A stretch of 64,000 nt of DNA, from the NCBI GenBank assembly GCA_021234155.1, contig JAJEKV010000013.1, positions 12,054,669-12,118,668 of the forward strand, written 5' to 3'. A program made the position numbers and the translations under genes. Below are positions 44,521 to 56,662 of the stretch, piece after piece. Within the stretch, counting starts at the first letter, position 1; every line of letters starts with the position of its first letter. The DNA is from Isoetes taiwanensis. Lineage: Eukaryota; Streptophyta; Lycopodiopsida; Isoetales; Isoetaceae. The notes below the pieces were generated by a model that did not search any database, had not been told where the DNA came from, and saw only the letters and a list, made by a program, of their open reading frames with translations.

Positions 44521-46060
44521 CTATATCAAAGAACACTTTGCACACATGTTGGCTATTGCTTGCCAAGAGAAGTACATTATTTATTGTGCTTTTGTGTGAA
44601 CTCTCGTTTTGAACAATGCACTTTCAAGTGACTATATATTGTGTTTTTATATCAACTCTCGTTTAAAGCAATGTGTTTTCAAGTGACTATAAACAAATCT
44701 TCGCATGAATATATACCATATGTCCTAGGGCACTAACAGTTTGAAGGATGGTACTTCATTGCAAGCAATGTCATATTATCCTCAATTAATAATGGTATTC
44801 ATACTTCAAGTAGCAAGACATATATATGTACGGAAAGTTTTACGTCTATAACCAGATGTATTGTATAATCTCACATAGTTACCACATTTCTAAGGATGGA
44901 CATTTCTTGCTCTAAATGACCATATTTGCATCAACTCCAAAGGAGATGATACTTGCTGGCACATTCTTGAAGGATTTTTTGAATAATGAACGGTTTCAAT
45001 TGAATATATTTCCAACTATTCCCACTTGCTTAATATCGTGTGTTCTCTCCATACCTCAGTGGAACAGAAGGGGGCAAATTGCAAGCAACTCATTCTATGA
45101 CAAAGCTTGATGTTCAAGAAGCAGAACAGTACTTTATACATGAAATGGGAATTTTGTGAAGACAAAAATGCATGTAGATGATAATGCTAATTGTCAAAAC
45201 TACTATACAAGATAGAATGCTACAATATGGCAAACTTAGGTAGCACAACCTCTTCATTCTCTTCGTTTTTCTAGTGGCGGGGGCTATATAATGAAGAATA
45301 ACCCCCATATCATCACAACAAGGCAACTTGACATGCTATCGGAATAAATTTAACAAACATCATTTTGGGATCCCGATAAATTGCGGGATACTTTGGGTCA
45401 ATGTAGCACCATTTATTAAGCCTAAAATCTCACGAAATATCATGGGAGAAAACAGAGATAAAATTGCAAGTCAATTAGGCACCTTCATTAACCCAACAAT
45501 AGATCCTCTACTTTAAGGAAATTTCTCCATAACGAAGAATCAAAGCGTTAGCTTACGAAGGGTCCTTTGCACCGAGAAATAGGTGCATAAAAGCGACTTT
45601 GAAAGCCACATATGGAGGATGGCCAAAATTACTTTTTCTATCTCCTATATCGTTATCTTGGTTGTTCTTCCACTATTGGCAAACAAAATCAACATATTTT
45701 AATGGCACATGTATCTTGTAAGGCTTATGTATTTCTGTAAATACATAAGGCATTAATAAGAGGCTATGGATACCAACAAAGCTAAATGAAATTGCGAGCC
45801 AAAACTATAAATAATTGCAGAAGATCCAAAAGCGGTATATGTAGCCCGGCAAATGTATTTCTTTGCACATATCAAACACACTAACCTCTCCATCTCAAAG
45901 GTCAGTAACAATGATTGCACAATCAAGAATGCAAGGAAATTGAAGGATGATGGTCCTATATCAAAAAGCAATATTACAATACAATATTATAGCCATATCC
46001 CTTGTGGCGATCACATGCACTTTCTTGGGTTCTGATTGATATGTATGGCTTCGGAAATCT
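44521..46060. other. No gene seen
   Basis: AT-rich sequence. A block near 45545-45610 ('gaagggtccttt', 'gcataaaagcgac') is faintly repeated near 46505-46560. Confidence 0.4.
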
Positions 46061-46388
46061 AGAATTTATGCTTCTAGTTAAGAAGGATGGCAAGGATGTA
46101 AATAGACGCTAAAGTGGGCTTTTGTGAATATCAAGCACAACAAACTCAACGTAATATTTCTACTCTTACAAAGAAAACTTAAGATCCCATAGCCAACCTA
46201 TATCCACGAGTCAGACTAGAATTTATGCTCCTACAGTAGAACAGTCCTAAGAAGGATGACAAGGATGTGAATAGAAGCTAATGTGGGCTTCTGTGAAAAT
46301 CAGACACAACAAATTCAATGTAATATTTCCACTTTTACAAAGAAAACTTAAGATTCCGTAGCCAACCTATATCAGTATATCCACGAGT
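46061..46388. repeat. Tandem duplication of about 160 bp
   Basis: Units starting 'agaatttatgc' at 46061 and 46218 share 'aagaaggatg', 'tgggctt', 'acaaagaaaacttaagat' and 'gtagccaacctatatc'-type blocks with moderate divergence. Confidence 0.85.
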
Positions 46389-47689
46389 AAGCGACTACGA
46401 GGAGGAGTTTCAAACATCTTGGATGGGTGCGGAGTTTCAAAGCACCTTGAATGGGTCCGGAGCAAGTCCGCCACAAAATAACAAACAATGAAAGCGTGGC
46501 TTACTTGAAGGGTCCTTTTGCGAGAATTAAATGCGGAAAACAACTTGAAAATCAATTATAAGTTCTCGGTAGCTACATAGGACCCAAACATTTGCCCCAT
46601 CTTTACATCAGATCCATTTCAAGAAGTAAGAACTTTTACGAATAATGAAAACTGCTGGCGAACGTGGCCAATCGTTTCTATTCATTGGACGATACTTCCA
46701 CAATCCACGAACAACCTCTCTGCAATTAAAATAGCTCACGATGTATGCAATGAAAAATTTGGCGGAATCTCCACTAGTTCTCTCAATCATGCGTGATTGC
46801 GATCGATTATAAAACCGAAATAATGCATGTCAAATAAACTTGAATGGACCATCTTCGACTATAAAAGTTGATTGTTGTTGTAAAAGGTTAAGCGATTCGT
46901 ATTCAAGTCCTTGGAAGAAAATTTTAGGCTATGAGCACGGATTTGCCACAAAAGAATAGCAACATTTTACATCATCTTTCTTTTCGTGAGGGGTCATGCT
47001 TACGTGGTTTAAAATTGCCTTGCTTAATCTAAACTTATGATGCCAGCGTATGCTCGAAGCCAGCGTTGAAATCAATATTCTCTCACATTATTTGAAATAA
47101 CAAGAATCTTTTGGGTGGGATCTATATACATCAGCGGAATCTTGATGTGTTTCCCATATAAGTTCTTTAGCTGAGTGAATATACTTCAGCCCCCCTTAGA
47201 AGCTTGTACAGAAAGAATTGATAATATTCGGGAGTATTATTTACCTTGATAACTTGATGAAGATCCGACTCCATGAGCCCGAATACATGTAAAATCTTCA
47301 AATTCACGGCATCAAGGAGGAAGCATAATATACCTAATCTCAACTACATCTGGGCGCCGTAAAAGCTGAAGAAGCTTAACTTCTCTTAGAATGCGTGTCG
47401 CATCTGACACATGCTCAAATATATGATTAGATTTTTTTTTTTTAAAGCTACCTTCCCACCGTCAATGGCTGAGCATACTACTCCATAGCTACCTTTCCTA
47501 ATCTGTAACACCATATTCAATGAAGATCTCAGAATCGGCCATGCTCTGGATAAACCAAAACCTAGAGATTTCAGCTCTAAACGTGCCTACAAGTAGAAAG
47601 CAATGAAAAATCGCATACCTTGTAACGCTGATCCCAAGTGTCCATAATGGGGATGGGGTTTTCCCGAAGTGGTTTTCCGGATCTGCCAT
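46389..47689. other. No gene seen
   Basis: Non-coding AT-rich DNA. A poly-T run lies at 47432-47443. Confidence 0.4.
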
Positions 47690-47879
47690 AGCCGAGTTGC
47701 GAAAGGCACGGCAGAGAATTTTTAGAGTTTTCTAATTTCCCTGGCCGTAGGATTCGAAATTAGAGAATCGGACGGCTCAAATTGATTTTAGGTGACGTGG
47801 CACGACACGTGGCATAGCTAGAATTGCAGCCTTTTGTGCAGGGGGGGTTAGGCAACCCTGCTAAAAAAAAAAAAAAAAA
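47690..47879 (+). mobile_element. SINE-like element, copy 2
   Basis: Homologous to 11085-11318. It contains 'ttttctaatttcc', 'acacgtggcatagctagaat' and ends 'ccctgcta' followed by 18 A. The long A tail supports recent retroposition. Confidence 0.6.
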
Positions 47880-48442
47880 ACATGTTGACTTGTTCAAGCT
47901 GTCACTCGGAATCATGGTACCCAATTTCTATTCCCTGTTATTGGCAATGCCACGTCTCATATAAATGCACCACAACAAAAAAAAATCGACCATGTTTCTA
48001 TATTGTATAAAGGATAAGCTTTTCGTGTATCATTTTCTAGTTGCTTTTACCTCCGACCATTATCGATCCTCCCTCCGACCATAGTATTTAACAAAGATTC
48101 GTGTGATACATAAAATTTTGATGCATCATCTCTGTTCGAATATAAAATTCATACATTACATGAGACCATCATAAAAATCTGCAGTTGCCCGATTTCCCCA
48201 CCTACGTGCAAGGAACTTGTTAATTCCGTTTTTGGCAAAGGGCGTGAACGCAGATGGCTTGCTGAGAATACATTGTTGCCACATATATGGAAAGCGGATA
48301 TCACTTGGGTTGTTAAGGCTAAGGATTTTACATCCCCACTCAAGAATTTTCCACGTGTTGATCCAGGCAAATGATTCTGGCTTACGCAGTGAATCAATTT
48401 GGATAGTAGCATCTCAAGCCACAATAAGTAAATTTAGCTGCA
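47880..48442. other. Region upstream of the metallo-beta-lactamase-like pseudogene
   Basis: The missing first exon of the downstream gene could lie here (open plus frame 48217-48573), but no transit-peptide-like start was recognised. Confidence 0.3.
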
Positions 48443-51400
48443 GTGAGCAGAGAAAAATTCCTGGCCCTGCAAGCAGATATGTTGAAAGCAACTCCACATG
48501 TATTCGTTGCTCAAATTTGGGTTCCTCCTGTGGATTTCAAAGGTGCCCACATCCCTGTACATATTATTTCTAGGCGCATCAAAATTACAGGTTCTGCTCG
48601 GTCACCAAGGCCACAAAATGTACCCGGAGATTTCTATGTAGGTGAGCCACTTTTGCTTGCGTTTCCTGTATTTTTAAAGTGATAAAAGCATAAAGTAAAG
48701 CTTTTTATTTTTTTTGCAGATCATACTTGTATTGATTGTGATACATGTCGCTGGATGGCTCAGGTGTTTGTTTAACTTTATAATGTTTGATGGTCGTATG
48801 TAGAAATCCTCTAAGCAAAGTTTTTCATTTTCTTCTTCGCAGAGCACATTTTCACGTGTGGATGGCATGTCTGCAGTGCTCCAGCAACCCTCTTCAGAAC
48901 AGGAAAGGCGTGCTGCATTACAGGTATGCTAGAAGTGTGTATCTCTGGACACTTTGGTGTTCATGATATAAATATCATGATATCATGATGCGAAACAGGC
49001 TTTGTTATCTTGCCCAACATCATCCATTCATACAGTGAGAAAGCCAACTGATATCCTGGAGATACAACGTACGTTTCCATTGCCAATTGACGAACACAGC
49101 CTTCCGGTTAGTTTTCTAGCTTTTGATGGTTTGATTTCAGTAGTATATGCTAAAAGCAAATTTATGGGATGCTAAAATGTAACTGTTGCTGCTATAGGGG
49201 GTTTATCATTGTGGTTATCATTCAAAGAAGTCATTTGGTGCTGCCTCTTATTTAATTGTGAGGGCAGGTGGGAATATTCTTGTCGACAGGTAGAGTTTTA
49301 GTTTTCCATCTTACTTGAGATGCCGTGACATTGAATGATAGCTGTTTGATTTCTGTTTTTCTTGTTCTGTTTTGTCTTCTCAGAGGTTCTATAACTTGCG
49401 GTTATGATTTTTAGCATTGTAGATTGATATAACATATTTCATTAGCAATGAAAGTGAGAACAAAAGAAGTACCAGCAGTTCCTTCAAGCTGATAGCCAGT
49501 AGAATGTACGTATAAAATCAATTGATGGTGCTTTAATGGTCAAAAGGGAACACAGGCCTAGACTTACTAGTAGGGTAAATACATAATGATGCAAGGTTCT
49601 TATTCAGTTGCATTAACTGTTGCACGTAGACAAGTTCTTGTTTGGCCAGTTTTTAGTTGATTCAAGTCTAAATTCAGCCACTCTTTTCAGGATAATGATT
49701 TCACTAGTTAGTAAGTCCAAGCAGGTTGTGCTAGAAAACAATTCTTCTTCTGGGTAGAAAGAAATATGTACCTAACAAATACATGCAACCGTTGATTTTG
49801 GTCTTTGTAATGGTGAATTTCTTTCGCTGCGTGTCTGAAGTCGACATGGACTGCATTATAGATTTTATAACTGTTAACTATTTGAGCCCTTATCAAGCTT
49901 AAGGGACCTGCCTGATTTATGAATGAGCTGAAGCAGCAGACGTATAACAGCATGGCAATATAGCCATAATTATCTAAGCCGTATTGTGATGAACTAGTTA
50001 AGCTGAGCCTTTTTTGTTTTTTCTGTCCTCTGAATGAACGCATATCTGAGTACGAGTGCTTCCCGTATTTTTTTATCACGTGATGTGTAGAAACTTGCCT
50101 TTATTTTACATCTCTATATGTCTCAACACAATTCACACATTCAAGGATAGTGTTGGCAATTTGATGGCTTTATTTATATAATAAGATAGGGACTGGGACT
50201 GCAGCAATAAGATCTATTGTGCTTGACAGTATTGTGGATAGAACTTCAGATCATAAACATGGGAGTTGATCGTCATATGATTTTAACTATTCTCTAACAA
50301 GTAGCTCCTTCTCCCTGACGCTTTCTCTACAAGGTAGTTAGGCCAACAATCAGATATGATTTAAACGACAGTTGTTATAATGCCCTTTCTGATAGATAGA
50401 GATAGAGCTTTATAATTCTAGCCTTTGATCATTTCTGGTTTGATCACCCTGTCTTATTTGTTCATATATGACAAATAAGATCTTTCACTTGGATAAACAA
50501 GTTTCTCTTTCCTTTCTCTATCTGTCAATTGTGATCTCCTATAAAGAGCTACATTCTTGTTGGTTTATTGTATTGTTATGGCTGCATAACAGCCCTCAGT
50601 ACTCTGCAAATCTGGCACATGAAATTGAGAGGCTGGGTGGAGTACGTTACATGTTTTTATCTCACAGGTAACTTGGTTAATGGTTGGAATATGCATGTTA
50701 GTCACACAATTAGTCTATACAGCCAACAATTATGGCATAATTTGGACAGAGATGATATTGCTGATCATGAGCGATGGAAGAACAGGTTTCAATGTGATCG
50801 AATTCTTCATGCTGACGAGGTATTTGTGTACTGAAAATACAAAGAGTAACATTATGTTTTTCTCTAAAACTTGGTGTCTTCTATATCAAAATGTCTTTAG
50901 TTGGTTTAAGCATGGTTGCCCTTATACGTTTCAGATACAAAAAGACACAGTTGATGTGGAGATGAAGTTGGATGGTTGTGGGCCCTGGGGCCTTGGTTCA
51001 GAAATTGATCTTATTTAATACTCCTGGACATACTGAGGTGGTCCACCTTTGTGTTTTAAGTTTTAAAAAAGGAAAGTTTCAACAATAAAACTGCTTGAAT
51101 GTTCTACAGGGCAGTGTATGCCTATTTTATAAGCCAATGAAAGCATTATTTACTAGAGATCACATTAGTGCTTCGCCAAACGGCGGTATGAGTTCCCTTC
51201 TAGAGTATAATTGGTATTCAAGTGTGTTGGAATTTTCTGCCATTCGATTTGCATCTTGTAATTTATGTTACATCTGTAACTGCAAGTATATTTTTGCCCG
51301 TGTCTCAGTTAAGGTCCAGGTTGAAAGTGTGCGATCTTTGCTCGCGCTAGATTTCTTGTGGATATTGCCAGGTATGTTTTGTGTCATTTTAAATCAGACC

Positions 51401-51511
51401 ATGGTGTACTCCCTTTTGATGGAAGAATATTGCATGCTGGTTCCAGGGCGACGGATACAGTTTGGAAGCTTGACACAAAAAAAACTCAGCCTTTCAAGAT
51501 ATTATTTATAA
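48443..51511 (+). pseudogene. Metallo-beta-lactamase/ferredoxin-like domain gene, eleven exons, damaged
   Basis: Exons with GT-AG borders: 48443/48451-48641, 48720-48763, 48843-48923, 48999-49106, 49198-49289, 50593-50667, 50750-50819, 50935-51037, 51110-51221, 51309-51371 and 51447-51511. In order they read [114 protein letters not shown] and SVRSLLALDFLWILP. This is the plant protein with a CxxC iron-sulfur-like N-terminal part and an MBL fold, usually predicted in plastids. Damage: one extra base in exon 8 after ATT (near 51014) shifts the frame, and the expected histidine of HTPGHTE reads asparagine; the GDH motif reads RDH; and the histidine-glycine pair after ILPG is absent. The 5' exon was not found. 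A decayed copy is most likely; an assembly error cannot explain all lesions. Confidence 0.8.
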
Positions 51512-51539
51512 ACATTCTTAGGACAAGTGGAATAAAATA

Positions 51540-52290
51540 AAGAGGTGTTGTAATAGTAGCAATGTAATTTGTCCTTGTTAGTAATGACATGTCTGCTTTG
51601 AATCATTCAAGCTAAGTTTCCGACGAATGCATTAATCGGCATGATCTTAACATGCCCAATTGATTGCTTCAAAATGAGAGTTCGTTTGTAAAATGCACAC
51701 ACAAGGGTCTTACTAATGATGCAGGCAATTCAAGGTCACGTATATTTTTTACATACTATTGGTATTCGTATGCAATACATATAAAGCTAATGTAATGCTG
51801 AGTTTGGCCAGTTGTGTTAGGGCCAGTTGCGATTAGATCTCAGGCAGAATGTAACATAACCGGTTTTTATACTGGCATAACTTCGATTGGTTTGGAGGTC
51901 CAAAGACTCGCACATCAGTTCCATGGGGCGTGAGAACATTCATTGCTACTAGCTAGGAAGTTGCTAAGAAATTGTGGCAAGAGGAGTCGACCAGGTAGGA
52001 TTTCGTTTCTCCCTCTCTTCTTAGCCTGCGTTCTTCAATGTCTATCTATATGCCGAGCATCTTAATCTATTTATTTACTTAAGTAACTTTTGAGGAAAAA
52101 ATATTAATTGAACAGAAATTGTTAGCAGGTCTTCACAAAAATGTGGTACAAGAGAAGTAGAAAGAGATTTGGCATGTGAATGTGGCGCCCGCATAATTCT
52201 GACTGTTTTTCCGGGCATGCCATGGACAGCCATCCCAAAGCCATCACATAGCCATCCCGCCATCCATGCGCCCGCGATGGCCATCGATGC
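51540..52290. other. No gene seen
   Basis: Sequence downstream of the pseudogene. GC rises at 52200-52340 without a recognisable gene. Confidence 0.4.
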
Positions 52291-52808
52291 TCCCATCCCG
52301 TGGTTTATCTGGACAACGTGGGTCGTTAATCGTTAATGCGGGCACCCGGGTTCTGAGCAAAGTACTCCGGTCTGATTGTTGTACCTTCACATTTAAGTCC
52401 CTGCCCAACCCCGTTCACCCCCCTCCAAAACTCATTCCCTGTTCATTCCGTCAGGATTTGAATTTAAATATTAATACAATAGTTTATTTGAATTTCAAAA
52501 CTAACCCAATGGTCTATCAACGATTATTTCTTATCAATTCATGGTGGTTTATCTGGACACCAATAAGGGGTCTATCTGGACACACAAAAATCATATTGCA
52601 TATTAACACGCCAGTTCACATAGTGGTTCATCTGAGCACTCTCTTGTGGCTTTTCTGGACCATTAATTGTGAAGCTACTATTATACATTGAGTACAGATG
52701 TTCATGTACAAAATAGCCTATGACCATAATATTGTTTACACCTAGAAGTAGTTTATTTGGACATTCTCTTATGTGGACGTTTGCGCTAATTTGGGCACTA
52801 TGTGGTTC
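52291..52808. repeat. Scattered single copies of the 'ggtttatctggacac' motif
   Basis: The motif that dominates the array at 53640-55495 occurs here in dispersed, more diverged form (near 52300, 52548, 52570, 52623 and 52749). It may be the older source or edge of the array. Confidence 0.6.
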
Positions 52809-52879
52809 ACTATATAGTGTAGCCACAACCAAAAGGCACAAACATGTTCAGGGTTTTTTGAACTCTTGCATTAAACCAT

Positions 52880-53498
52880 TGAATGCATCCATACAAAACA
52901 TAGCAATAAACCGGAATTGTTCTAAATTTATTTGAATCAACTTTAAACAATGTCGACATGCTCTCTGCCTTAATGCTCTCAACAGTAAAATCTTGGACTA
53001 AAGTTGGTTGTGTCCATAGCAGATGATCAAGGTTCTCGCATAAGTATGGTGAGAACTTCTCTAAGAGCTTAGTAATGAGGCCCTTTTGGTCGGAACACTT
53101 GGAAAGATAAATTCCCTCAAAACAGCTGCGCAAATAGTTGCCCTCCCACAAGTCCATGACTAACAACCTCTTCAATGCCTTGACCTGGATCATGCATCTC
53201 TTTAAGTCAGCTAGCATGGATCCTTGGGTTGGCCTATTAGCATCCCGATTTAGAGGCCTGGTGGTACCTTTGAACCCCCCTTTCTCCACGGTCTCTACAT
53301 GGAACTTGTACAGGAATCATACTATACAAAGAGCAAGCATACGATACTGAAGGAAAACAATAGAATGCTTACTTGTGAGTGGATAAAGGCTATTCTCCTT
53401 AGCGAACTCTAACCCCACATCGTACTGAAGATTATTTAAGAGGAACAAAACATCATTTAGAGTGTGCATGTTGCTGAGACTGGACTGACAGAACTCCC
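52880..53498 (-). pseudogene. Two exons of an unrecognised gene
   Basis: On the minus strand an exon from about 53498 (after an AG acceptor) reads SSLSNMHTLNDVLFLLNNLQ then YDVGLEFAKENSLYPLT and meets a GTAAGC donor at about 53369. After a short intron, VETVEKGGFKGTTRPLNRDA begins near 53301. The frame stays open to about 52880 with ADLKRCMIQVKALKRLLVMD, SCFEGIYLSKC and FSPYLCENLDHLLW. The composition and the precise splice signals look like a genuine alpha-helical plant protein. I do not recognise it. Both flanks are the same minisatellite motif, so the exons may have been captured between repeats. A start codon and further exons were not found. Confidence 0.45.
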
Positions 53499-53639
53499 TC
53501 TATTGCCACATCTTCACCATCTTCTCCTATCTCCAAGCCCATTCCCAAAATCTATTGATAGTTTCATAGTGAAAGTACCGTTGCATATAACCGTTCCTTA
53601 CAATAGTACCGTTGCAACATCCGTTTGGAAAAAGACTTT

Positions 53640-55495
53640 ATGGAAATGTGCTTTATCTAGACACCTTATAGTGGTTTCTCTGGACATGAAGTAGTGGTTT
53701 ATCTAGACACAAACTATTGGTTTATCTGGACACTGTTGGAACATGCATTGATTTTAAGCATAATTGGTATAAATACAATAAGTAATATCGTTATAAATAC
53801 AACAAATACTTCCATGTATAAAGACATCCTAGTGGATACCTGGACACCAGCTAGTGGTTTCTCTGGACAACAGCTAGTGGTTTATTTGGACATTGTTGTA
53901 AGATGCATTGATTGTAAGTACCATTGGTATAAATACATGGTATAAATGCTTCCATCTATAAAGACATCCTAGTGGTTTATCTGGACACCAATTAGTGGTT
54001 TATCTGGACACCAAATAGTGGTTTATCTGGACATTATTAGAACATGCATTAATTCTAAGTACCATTGGTTAAATACACTAAGATGTATAAAGACACCCTA
54101 GTGGTTTATCTGGACACCAAATAGTGGTTTATCTGGACATTGTTGGAAGATGTATTTATTCTATGTACCATTAATGGTATTAATACTCCATGTATGAAGG
54201 CATCCTAGTGATTTATCTGGACACCAACTAGCGGTTTATTTGGACATTGTTAGAGCATGCATTGATTCTAAGTACCATTTGTATAAATACAACAAGTATT
54301 TATACCAATGGTATAAATACTTCTATGTATAAAGACACCATAGTGGTTTATCTGGACACCAAATAGAGGTTTATTTGGACATTGTTGGAACATGCATTGA
54401 TTCTAAGTACTATTGGTATAAATACACCAATGATATAAATACTTCCATGTATAAAGACACCCTAATGGTTTATCTGGACACCAATTGGTGGTTTATCTGG
54501 ACATTGTTGGAACATGCATTGATTCTAAATACAATTGATATAAATACCCCAAGTATTTATACCAATGGTATTAGCACTCCATGCATGAAGACATCCTAGT
54601 GGTTTATCTGGATACCAACTAGTGGTTTATCTGGACACCAACTAGTGGTTTATCTGGACATTGTTGAAACATGCACTGATTCTAAGTACAATTGGTATAA
54701 ATACACCAAGTATTCATACCAATGGTATAAATACTTCCATGTATAAAGACACCTTAGTAGTTTATCTGGACACCAACTAGTGGTTTATCTGGACACCAAC
54801 TAGTGGTTTATCTGAACACCAAATAGTGGTTTATGTGGACATTGTTGGAACATGCATTGATTCTAAGTACCGTCGGTATAAATATAACAAGTATATATAT
54901 CAATGTATTAGTACTCCATGTATAAAGACATCCTAGTGGTTTATCTGAACACCAACTAGTGGTTTATCTGGACACCAAATAGTGGTTTATCTGGACATTG
55001 TTGGAACATGCATTGATTCTAAGTACCATTGGTGTAAATACAAGTATTTACACCAATGGCATTAGTACTTCATGTAGAAGACACCTTAGTGGTTTATCTG
55101 GACAACAACTAGTGGTTTATCTAGATATTGTTGGAAGATGCATTGATTCTAAGTATGATTGTTATAAATACACCAAGTACTTATACCAATAGTATAACTA
55201 ATTCCATGTATAAAGACATCCTAGTGGTTTATTTGGACACCAACTAGTGGTTTATCTGGATACTAAATAGTGGTTTATCTGGACATTGTTGGAACATGCA
55301 TTGATTCAAAGTACCATTGGTATAAATACAACAAGCATTTATACCAATGGCATTAGTACTCCATGTAGAACCATTGGTAAACTCCAATGGTAGTACTCCA
55401 TGTAGAACCATTGGTATACTCCATGTAGAACCATTGGTATACTCCAATGGTAGTACTCCATGTAGAACCATTGGTATATCGGTTTATCTGGCCCC
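53640..55495. repeat. Higher-order minisatellite with hairpin-forming units
   Basis: About twelve units of 110-170 bp, each with the same order. First come one to four copies of 'agtggtttatctggacacca', the last ending in 'cattg'. Then follows 'ttggaacatgcattgattct', then an inverted repeat CCATTGGTATAAATAC, a short loop and GTATTTATACCAATGG, then 'ccatgtataaagacacc'. About 30 copies of the 20-bp motif are present. The last unit decays into a shorter 'tccatgtagaaccattggta' array (55370-55470). Unit lengths are not multiples of three, so the ORFs within are not coding. Confidence 0.9.
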
Positions 55496-55593
55496 TTTAA
55501 CTAAGCGTGAGGGGTAAAATAAATCAAACCTACTTCTGACATATGCAATGGCTGGTTTGATATCATCACTACCTATCTCGAATCTGCGTTACC

Positions 55594-56662
55594 ATGCCAA
55601 AACATTTAAATAATACGTCTGGAGATCTATGGTATAGTGGCAGAACTCTCGCTCACAGAGACAGCAGAGCAAGCTTTTCGAAGCTTTTCTTGTCCGAACT
55701 GCCAGAGTGGCCCATCTTCCTCTCGAGTGTTACTCGTAATCCGATGGATCGGAGCCATGCCGAAGTGCAAGCATTATGCCGAGTGCTCCAGCGCCCTCAA
55801 CCACCGGCAGTGCCAAGCCCTGGAATGGGAAATTGTCCCAGAAGGTTATGTGGAGAGTTCAGGAGATCAACCCCCTTTCTATTCGAGCTTCGACGATGAG
55901 TATAAGCCAACCTTTGAAAGATTAGTTAGGCTGCTATGGATACGGTCCTGGAGTCCATGCCAGAAGAACCACCAATTACAGTTTTGCATCCTCTGAATCT
56001 CAGAAAAATCAATAAGTCTGTGAGGCAGGAGCAGGAAAACCCCAGCTCAGGGATTCCTTTAGTGCCAAAGGTCATGGCGGCCTTCTCCGACGATGATTCA
56101 AAAATTGACGAGAAGCATTATCTGTTTGGATACTATTAGAATGTGAAGAAGACCAGGCATTGTTGTCTAGTTCCTGGTCGCGTTTGGGACACAGTAAAGA
56201 GGAAGCGAATGGAGATACATTTGAAGGTTGAGCACGGGATTGTAGTTGAGGTTGAGTGAGGTCCAACAGGAAGGAAAAATTAAGCGAACAGTGAAGCAAA
56301 AGCAGCGGCTAGGGAGAGATTTGTTTCAACACTAGCAGTGAAACACCCTCAATCCGGAGTATAAGTACAAGGTGAATTTGCAGCGGCATTTGAAATGCTG
56401 TAGAGCCAATGCAGTTGAAATTGCCAAGGCCCATCTTGAGTCGATTGGTAATGTGGGAGAATCAGAAGCAGAAGCGGCAATTGAGGATTATACCAATGAA
56501 TACATTGCCAAGAGGTTTGCCGAATGGGAAGCCAAGAAGGAAAGCAAGATCAAACTGTATAAGCAGAACATTGCCATGGGGTATGGACTGGAGAGTACTG
56601 CGGAGGAATTGTGGCTAGAAAATTTGGACACAGTGAATCGGATCTTAATAGAAACATCTTGA
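55594..56662 (+). pseudogene. Cluster of unrecognised coding-like frames
   Basis: Several plus-strand frames look coding by composition but are broken. 55637-55996 contains CPNCQS and MPKCKHYAECSSALNHRQC. 55936-56139 contains LNLRKINKSVRQEQENPSSG. 56350-56662 reads NPEYKYKVNLQRHLKCC, then a charged helical stretch (YIAKRFAEWEAKKESKIKLY). The H-x3-C at LQRHLKCC could be half of a zinc motif. Frame changes lie between the pieces. No family was recognised; a decayed transposase or host gene are both possible. Confidence 0.3.

Noticed and set aside
46880..46915. 'ggttaagcgattcgtattcaa' resembling tRNA boxes
   Set aside because: Boxes overlap and no arms pair.
53694..55192. Plus-strand ORFs repeating VYLD and GLSGQ-like words
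   Set aside because: They follow the minisatellite, whose units are not multiples of three, so the frames change from unit to unit.
53640..55495. Possible CRISPR-like array of repeats
   Set aside because: Unit spacing and content vary, the spacers are themselves repeated, and the context is a plant nuclear genome.
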